Positions 57,401 to 64,000 of a stretch of 64,000 nt of DNA are shown piece by piece; the stretch's first letter is position 1; every line of letters starts with the position of its first letter. The translations under genes and the position numbers were made by a program. The notes beneath the pieces are model-generated. The model saw only the letters and a list, made by a program, of their open reading frames with translations. It did no database searches and was not told where the DNA came from. Where the stretch lies: assembly GCF_001640805.2 (NCBI RefSeq), contig NC_066851.1:11583550-11647549 (forward strand). Direction: 5' to 3'. The DNA is from Lates calcarifer. Lineage: Eukaryota > Chordata > Actinopteri > Centropomidae.

Positions 57401-60169
57401 ATATTAAGACATGTTTTATATATTAGTGTATGTGTTTCCTTTCTCATGCTGATTCAGTAACTGGTCTGTTGGTACAACTTGTGGTGTAATGCTTTAAGTA
57501 GCTTTTGTCATTGAATAGGCATTTATTAAAAATTGGGATGTGGTATAATTAAGGACAATAATGATAATATTTTGATAAACTTGTTTCCCTGTCCAGCGCA
57601 TTCCATATTAAATTGTCCACTGACTACATGAGTCTTTGTGCTGCTAAGGTCTCAGCAAGGACAAATTGCTTAAAAACCTCAATGTGAGCTGTGATAATCT
57701 AGTTAAACAGCTTTTATCGTGAATTTTAAAGTTAATTTGTCAGTCCGGCCTGTAATAATTATAGTGTCTGTTTCCATGGACTCGATAATATGAGTTGGAT
57801 TTTGTAATAACTGCCTGGATTTTTTTGTGAATTAATGACTTGCAAGACGCTGGTCTTTAATCTCTCCCCTCCATGCAGTCATATTTGTGTCTCACAATCC
57901 TTGTCTTAATATTCTACCCTCTCTTTAAAACTACATTATGCATATGTTAGCATATGTGCAATATGGATGTGCAGATCAGGCTACTGTTAAACAGCTTGGC
58001 CGACTGTGATGGGTGTTGGAGCTGCGGCTGCCAGTAGCAGATTGATACAGGCTGCAGGGTTTGTCTGTGTCTCCAGGGGCAGACAGCTTACTGTCTGATA
58101 CATGCAGTGCATCCGAGCTGCTGTCAACAGCTCATCGCTGGTCGTCCACTTCGTCACTGGTCTATCTTTACTCGAGTGACACTGCCTTTTCGACTCGCTG
58201 CTGTTTCAGAATGGCCCCAGTAGCATGCCCAAGGTTACAGGCATTGTTTGACACAAGCCAGTCACTTTGTCACTCTCATTTCCTCCAGAGTGGCATGTCT
58301 CAGAGCTGTCCAGTTTCCAACACACCTAACAAAGCTCCCCTTCAATCAGAATACCCTTTGCAATATGCAGTGCTTTAAACAGCCTGTTTCGAATGCACAC
58401 AAAACGTCCTACATCCAACTATTTGTCAAATATTGAGATGGTGATATGAGATGAATTAAATGTTTTCACCATATAATCTATCTGCCTCATGCTGTGTAAT
58501 GAAATCAAAACAATATTATTTTCACCTTAAACACTGTTACAATATTATTAAACCTACCAAAAATGTACTGTATAATTTTTGTGAGTCAAAACAGTGGAGC
58601 TGTTTCACAGTAAATGCCCTCTAGTGATACCTACATACTCTACCTTGACTTCATCAGATGCACTGTGGCTGAAAAGCTTTTACTCTGAAGCAGCTACAGA
58701 CACTCAACATACAGGTGTTTTAGCCTCTGTGCATGGTTTGAATCGCCACACATGTAAATATTGCAGACCTTTTAAGTGTTAATTGTGCTGCAGTTTTGTT
58801 CCTAATTTAGTTATTTATGCCATCTGACTTGACCAGTGAGCCAAGAATCAATCACTTGCGCTGTGATCTGAATAGCACTGTACACTAGTACCATACACAC
58901 AGCTGGTTAGACACCACTTCCCACCCCCAAGCTGTAGTGTCACTCTCAGGGTCACTCTGGCAGCTTAAAGCCGTCAAGCAGGCAAATAGTGTCATCCCCA
59001 CACACCATCACCTCCTTGTCCCTCCCATCCCCCCTCTCAACAAGCCCCTACTGGAAGGTATTTTTATCCCCTCTCCTCCCTCTCCCACTGTGTTGCACAG
59101 CTCTAAACAGTTCCCATGAAACCTCAGTGTGGAATGTGTTGAGATGGTTGAGGTTGACCCGGTGTCATTTTATCCAAGTCCCCTCTCTTTGTCTATTCTA
59201 CAACTTCCTGTTATTACCCTTTTTTTGAGCTCCCTCTTCCACATGTTTTCCCCGAATTTGAACCTTGCACACTCCAAAGCATCAAATACTCCTGGCATCT
59301 GTGGGTCGATTATGAAACGTGAAATTCATCTAAGTCCATCCCACCACTGGAGGCTTCAGTATCTGTCATGTCTCTTCAGGAGGCAGCAGAGAGGCTTATG
59401 TCAGGGGTTTCATATGGAGAGAGTCCTCTCATCTGTCTCACTGTCTCCTGAGTTTGTGAAGTTTTGGCCCATGGAGGTTTTTGCAGAGCAGTTGAGTTCT
59501 CTGTCATTCTTCTTTATTCATTTTCAAGATGTGTATCCCTTTATGACTCCATCTCACTCAAATGGCAACCAATATTAAAAGCCTTATTAATTTTTCAAGT
59601 GCACCACAGAGATGATAGCCAGTTGGTGTGGTTTTCAGTGTGTGCACTGTAGCGCTGTCTCTCTCTCCATGCTCACTGTCCGACCAGTGCTTTCAGTGCC
59701 CAATCTTGTGTTTGGAGTGTGTTGACCGAAGGCCTAGACCTTGAGTGACCATCAGACATGATTTACATCCACAGGCTTGTTTACAGACCATTGAGTGCAA
59801 TTGATGTTTTAAGTGGCTTTAGAGACTCCGTGCTCCATAAACACAGAGCTCCAAATAATAACAGCAAGACAAAATGCATACATCCTCCAAAGTTAGCGTA
59901 GTGTAGAGCTGGCTGTTGCTGCTCCTGCTGTTGCGTTGATATTCTTGTCAGTCAGCTACACTCCAGTGAATGTGGTGTGCCACCCGTGGAGAGAAGGGGA
60001 GGCGGGTTAGTATTAGATATAATGCTGATTCTAATCTCCAGCTCATAATAAAAGTGCTGCGTTTTAAAAGACTGGCTGTCGCTGTGAATTCTAATGGGCT
60101 AACGCAGAGCAGAGCTGTTTGCTTTCCTGTGCCACTGGTCCCAAGTGGGGAATTGTCTGCCTTTGTGCA

Positions 60170-60225
<56 letters not shown>

Positions 60226-63200
60226 GGCAAAATGGGCAAAAGATGCAAAGGTGAAAGACTGAAACTAGCTAAAGCACTTTCTAGAAGACAGACAGCGTGG
60301 GGATTGAGTGGTGGAGACAGAGGCACAGATGTTGGGAATCCATTCCCTCATCTAGTCTGTTTATGGTAGATAAAAAAGGCAAAGTGCCTGGGTCCACATT
60401 TCAACTTCATCTGTCTTCTTAACGATGCAGGATTTCCACCCTTCGTTTAAAACACTGACAGGCAACTGCTTTGCATTTCTCTAACTTGCTATTACAACTA
60501 AAAACGCCCACAAGGGGAAGTGCATCATAAGCGTGTGTGCCTATGCATATATGTGTATGTGCATGTACATCATTGCTCACACGTGTATGTGTTCATCTTT
60601 AAAAATGTGTGAGTTGTGCTTGAACGGATATAAAGCTCCAGATTCAAAAGCAAATGCATTGCTGGAGTCATCACTCTCAAGTCTGGTGTCCAATTTCTCA
60701 GGGTGTATGTTCAAAGTGGCGGTGGTGGTGGTGGTGGGGGGGGGTAGAAAGGCAACTTAGATCTTCTAGTTTAAGATAAGATTTTCCCAAAGGAGTGTTG
60801 CTACTGGTCCAACCAAGAGCTGATGGACAGGATGGCCTGGAATGAGGAAGTTGGCAAGCTTATGTTTCAGTTCAGAGCGGCTCTGGGCTGGCTAGACGTC
60901 AGTCAGGCTGGCGTTATCTCCACAGATGTCCATTTTGCATTAAACGTCATTGATCAGACAAAGACTAAGAATAAAAGCCATTGAAGCTCCAGCTTGTCGG
61001 GGATTGGCAGAGATAGCCCGACCAAACCAATCATATGGTAATCTAAATGGATGTCAGGGGGCTTAATTCTGCCTTAATGGATCCCTCTTAGAATAAGTGT
61101 CTGAGCGTCTGAGTGCCAGTATAGGCCTGAATTTTCAAAACTTAGCTCTTTTTTTAAGTAGCCAGAGCAGCAGGTACCTAATTCCCTGAGCTTTCTGTGG
61201 CTTTTTAATGCATTTTTGATTTATGCACACACAAGTGTGTACACATTTGCAAAGTGTGTGTGCTTGTGCACCGGCAGCACATTTCCTCAGGCTGCTGTGT
61301 TTACTTATCACGGTTAAGAGGAGTCAGCTTGAGACTGAAACACATCAAGGTATCAAAGGCATTTCTGTGGGTTGGTGTGTTACAGAGTTAAACCACTGCC
61401 TGCTGTTCTGGTATGTGCTCTGATTTAGGAAATGCAGTAAGGAGGATGTGGGGCTACTAGAGGTAGACTCCCTGGGTCAGTGAATATGAGTCAAAACTAC
61501 TGATGGTCTGGCAGTGGTTGAGGAATTGCATCTTATATTACAATAATCGTCAACTGTTTTGCTTCTCTTTTATTTTTTCTAAATATTCTACACTGGGCTT
61601 TAACATCTGGACTTACTTTTGGATACATTTGTGCCCATAAATTTGGATTTGATTGAATATCGGGGTGTAAATTGTCTGTCTGTCTCCTCGTCTCTCCCAG
61701 GCTGTGAGGACATTGTTGTGGAAAGCTTGTCTCTGGACTCACTCGTCCCCATCTTGAAGTGGAGCTCTCAGCCGTATGGCTCCAAGTGGGTCCACAGGCA
61801 GGCCATGCACTTCCTCTGCGAAGAGTTCAGTCAGGTTGTCACTTCAGATGTTCTCTACGAGCTCAGTAAAGAGCACCTCCTCAGCGCAATTCAGTCTGAC
61901 TACCTGCAGGTAAGGACACAGAACATCACCTCTTAATCTGTTGTCACCCTCTATTACATTTCATAATGTGGAAGATGCATTTTCTGGTGTGAAGTTTCAG
62001 TAATAGATGTCTAACTTGTTCTCAATGATTGCTCTGTGAAAATACACACACACACACACACACACAGATGCATCAACACAATCTCTGCATGGATCACATG
62101 CTATACACGTACACACATAGACACACTGACGACACTCAGGGTCTCCAGAGTTGAGTAACACCATTCCCTGGAGGGAAATGCCTTCAAACCCAGAACCTAA
62201 TCAAAGCTGATCTGTCATCTGCTCTGCCAAACTACTCGGGCATCAGACCAGATGGTGGAGGTGAAGTGTTGTAATCCAGCTACACAAACAAACCAACCAG
62301 GCCTGAGCTTTGCTGGGACACAGTCTGAACATATTGTATTTTCACCTTATCCTCTTTTAACAGCTTCCCCAGTTTTGTTCTCGACGATATCTAACCTTGT
62401 CCTATATCTTGCTCTCTGTCTGTCTCTGTTTCTCTGTACCTTGCTCTCATTCACAGGCGAGTGAACAGGACATTCTCAAGTATGTTGTTAAGTGGGGCGA
62501 GCAGCAGCTTATTAAGAGGATGGCAGACAGGGGTAAGATAATACACTCTATAATTACCCTCTGAGCAGCCCCCCTAATGGCTCTGAGGAAATTACCCACT
62601 CACCACAGCCCTCAAAATACATTTAAAAGCATTATAAAAAGGAGCCAAACTTTACCCTCAAAATGAAGTCAGCAGGAAGTGGCTTCATACTGACTGGCCA
62701 TGCCATTGTCTTCTCTGACCTAGTAAGCAACTGTCCTCTGTAGAGTTCTTGGTCAAGGTTATTAGTCATGATATTGCAAGGGCTAGCAGCCCGCTTCAGA
62801 AAGCTGAAATACATGGCAGGCAATGCAGTATTTATCCATAATTTGGTAAATTGAACTTCCCTGAACAATGTGAAAAACAGCCCGCAGGTTGACTTAAAAG
62901 CATTAAAAGCATAATCACAGTTACATAAATAGTCACGGTCATATGCATGATATTAAAAAGCTGCTAATGGCTGTTCCTGTCCTCATTTACCCAGAGCCCA
63001 ACCTGTTGAGCGGCACAGCTCACAGCGTAAACAAGAGGGGCGTGAAAAGGAGAGACCTGGATGTGGAGGAACTAAAAGAGATCCTGTCTCCCCTCCTGCC
63101 CTTCATCCGAACTGAGCACATCTTACCTCCCAACAGTGACGTCCTCGCTGACGCGGTCAGTACTCCTAGACTGACTTTTTTTTTCTCAGCTGCTGTGAGT

Positions 63201-64000
63201 GTGCACTTGTGACCTGCTTAAACAGAGCATTGATCCACATTCTTCATTCTGTTCACAGCTTAAAAGGGGTTTGATAAGCACCCCTCCCTCAGACATGCTG
63301 CCCACAGCTGAGGGGGGAAAAGCCAACGCCTGGTTGCGGCAGAAGAACGCTGGCATCTATGTGCGTCCCCGCCTCTTCTCTCCTTACGTGGAGGAGGCTA
63401 AGGTAAGGCTCATTCACATCTGATTAATGGAGCTTCACTGATATAGCTATCATTAAAGAGAGTTGAGATTCTGTGAAGAGGACAGTCTAACCATTAAAAG
63501 CCTTGGGAAAATTTGTGGACCTGTTCACAGCTCAGACGTGCTAAAACCATCCATGCCCAGTTGATGCTATGCATACTCACCATTTTTAATAGTTAGCTCC
63601 ATCATCTTGACTGAAATTCATTTTATGTCCATTTGCACACTTTCCTAATAACTTATAGGCCTTCCCAGGGTCATGAATATTTATGAACATGTCCACAGAC
63701 CAGAGAGTCATTACTAGATTGTCAATCAAGTGGAACTAATTTGTAAACCCTTTCCACGTCCTTGAGTTGTACATAGGACATTTATTTATTCATTTATTTT
63801 TGAATTTCTGGTCTCACTTGCTGTCTCCTGTCTGTCTGTCCTCAGTCTGTACTTGATGAAATGATGGTGGAGCAGACAGACCTGGTGCGTTTGCGACTGG
63901 TGCGCATGTCCAACGTCCCAGACACACTCTACATGGTCAACAATGCTGTTCCTCAGTGCTGTCACATGATCAACCACCAGCAAATGGCAGGCAATTCAAC
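54408..64000 (+). CDS. btbd7: BTBD7, BTB/POZ domain protein 7 (N-terminal ~656 codons, runs off the window)
   Basis: BTBD7 is a BTB/BACK protein of epithelial remodelling; in the mouse it promotes cleft formation and branching of glands and lowers E-cadherin. Seven coding exons are visible, and all junctions keep phase. Order: a basic N-terminal region (LATLKRRFIKRRKSSRSADH near residues 66-85), first BTB (from KYCTDVDLIF, residue 139, to about 240), second BTB-like unit (LFDYMCYYDALLSF to about residue 400, including AHKAILSARSPFFRNLL), then a BACK-like helical region (CEEFSQVVTSDVLYELSKEH, ASEQDILKYVVKWGE), and the conserved KRGLISTPPSDMLP and MMVEQTDLVRLRLVRMSNVP. Human BTBD7 is 1,132 aa as I recall, so the Pro/Ser-rich C-terminal part lies to the right. 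Compared with human as I recall it, an insert VAAAQTGVSVGNGG lies before the second AHKA. Confidence 0.95.
54490..56150 (+). other. BTBD7 intron 2
   Basis: 1.66 kb; nothing recognised. Confidence 0.75.
56151..57293 (+). CDS. btbd7: BTBD7 second coding exon (double BTB, 1,143 nt)
   Basis: Starts TSSYSQQGYGWESKLYSLEH, carries the basic KRRFIKRRKSSRSADHARQ stretch and both BTB units, ends ELYHIALFLEFSMLAQ. The open frame from the internal Met at 56324 is not the true start: upstream codons match the family and join exon 1 in frame. Donor GTAAGT. Confidence 0.95.
57294..61700 (+). other. BTBD7 intron 3
   Basis: 4.4 kb. Holds a (TG)n tract (60172-60222) and a GGT/G-run tract (60719-60746). Open frames at 58061-58378 and 59129-59578 have no family resemblance and no splice context; I treat them as noise. 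Confidence 0.7.
60172..60222. repeat. (TG)n microsatellite
   Basis: About 25 uninterrupted TG units. Confidence 0.95.
61701..61909 (+). CDS. btbd7: BTBD7 third coding exon (BACK region)
   Basis: Codes CEDIVVESLSLDSLVPILKW, SSQPYGSKWVHRQAMHFLCE and EFSQVVTSDVLYELSKEHLL, ending AIQSDYLQ. Donor GTAAGG. Confidence 0.95.
61910..62456 (+). other. BTBD7 intron 4
   Basis: 547 bases with a (CA)n tract at 62044-62066. Confidence 0.8.
62044..62066. repeat. (CA)n microsatellite
   Basis: Short perfect AC repeat. Confidence 0.9.
62457..62532 (+). CDS. btbd7: BTBD7 fourth coding exon
   Basis: Codes ASEQDILKYVVKWGEQQLIK then RMADR; ends with the G of a Glu codon. Donor GTAAGA. Confidence 0.93.
62533..62994 (+). 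other. BTBD7 intron 5
   Basis: 462 bases; nothing recognised. Confidence 0.8.
62995..63155 (+). CDS. btbd7: BTBD7 fifth coding exon
   Basis: Codes PNLLSGTAHSVNKRGVKRRD, LDVEELKEILSPLLPFIRTE and HILPPNSDVLADA. The donor GTCAGT is fixed by phase and homology. Confidence 0.94.
63259..63402 (+). CDS. btbd7: BTBD7 sixth coding exon
   Basis: Codes LKRGLISTPPSDMLPTAEGG, KANAWLRQKNAGIYVRPRLF and SPYVEEAK. Phase 0/0, donor GTAAGG. Confidence 0.95.
63403..63845 (+). other. BTBD7 intron 7
   Basis: 443 bases, ending in a CTGT-rich pyrimidine tract and acceptor CCTCAG. Confidence 0.8.
63846..64000 (+). CDS. btbd7: BTBD7 seventh coding exon (cut by window end)
   Basis: Codes SVLDEMMVEQTDLVRLRLVR, MSNVPDTLYMVNNAVPQCCH and MINHQQMAGNS; open to the window edge. 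Confidence 0.94.

Noticed and set aside
58061..59578. Open frames inside BTBD7 intron 3
   Set aside because: No family resemblance, no flanking splice phase, composition like the surrounding intron.
1..64000. CRISPR arrays, operons, viral or retroviral coding regions, tRNA or rRNA genes
   Set aside because: Direct repeats present are microsatellites or interspersed fish repeats. I saw no spacer-repeat pattern, no reverse transcriptase or integrase motif, and no complete tRNA or rRNA.

Overview
The window is vertebrate nuclear DNA, almost certainly from a ray-finned (percomorph-like) fish. Split genes with GT-AG introns, abundant microsatellites and interspersed repeats of teleost type rule out a prokaryote or virus. 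Four genes are recognisable by reading spliced peptides and comparing them with family sequences known from memory; no database search was run. Their order is PRIMA1 (+), UNC79 (-), a COX8-family gene (-), BTBD7 (+). This matches the mammalian block BTBD7-COX8C-UNC79-PRIMA1, seen here in reverse orientation and strongly compacted: UNC79 coding sequence covers about 32 kb.

Layout. 1-6465: 3' part of PRIMA1, with the transmembrane exon (798-930) and terminal exon (6366-6465); the signal peptide and proline-rich attachment exons lie off the left edge. 6466-11751: 3' flanks/UTRs between the convergent PRIMA1 and UNC79. 11752-44121: complete coding region of UNC79, 49 core exons plus several optional segments, about 2,626 codons. 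45327-46303: complete two-exon COX8 gene (74 aa). About 46.3-48.4 kb: divergent promoter interval of COX8 and BTBD7. 54408-64000: coding exons 1-7 of BTBD7 (about 656 codons), continuing past the right edge.

Function. The genes do not form a pathway; they are neighbours by ancient synteny. UNC79 is a scaffold of the NALCN sodium-leak channel complex in neurons, PRIMA1 anchors acetylcholinesterase in neuronal membranes, COX8 is a small cytochrome c oxidase subunit, and BTBD7 is a BTB/BACK protein of epithelial morphogenesis.

The points most worth checking are in UNC79: a one-base reading-frame break in its large central exon, a phase mismatch between two neighbouring exons with a candidate hidden exon between them, and three optional coding segments placed so that they can be included or skipped in frame. 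Inverted-arm repeats of one family occur in three UNC79 introns, a SINE-like element lies in another, and the BTBD7 leader carries two upstream ORFs. I found no CRISPR array, operon, RNA gene, viral remnant or novel multi-gene system.
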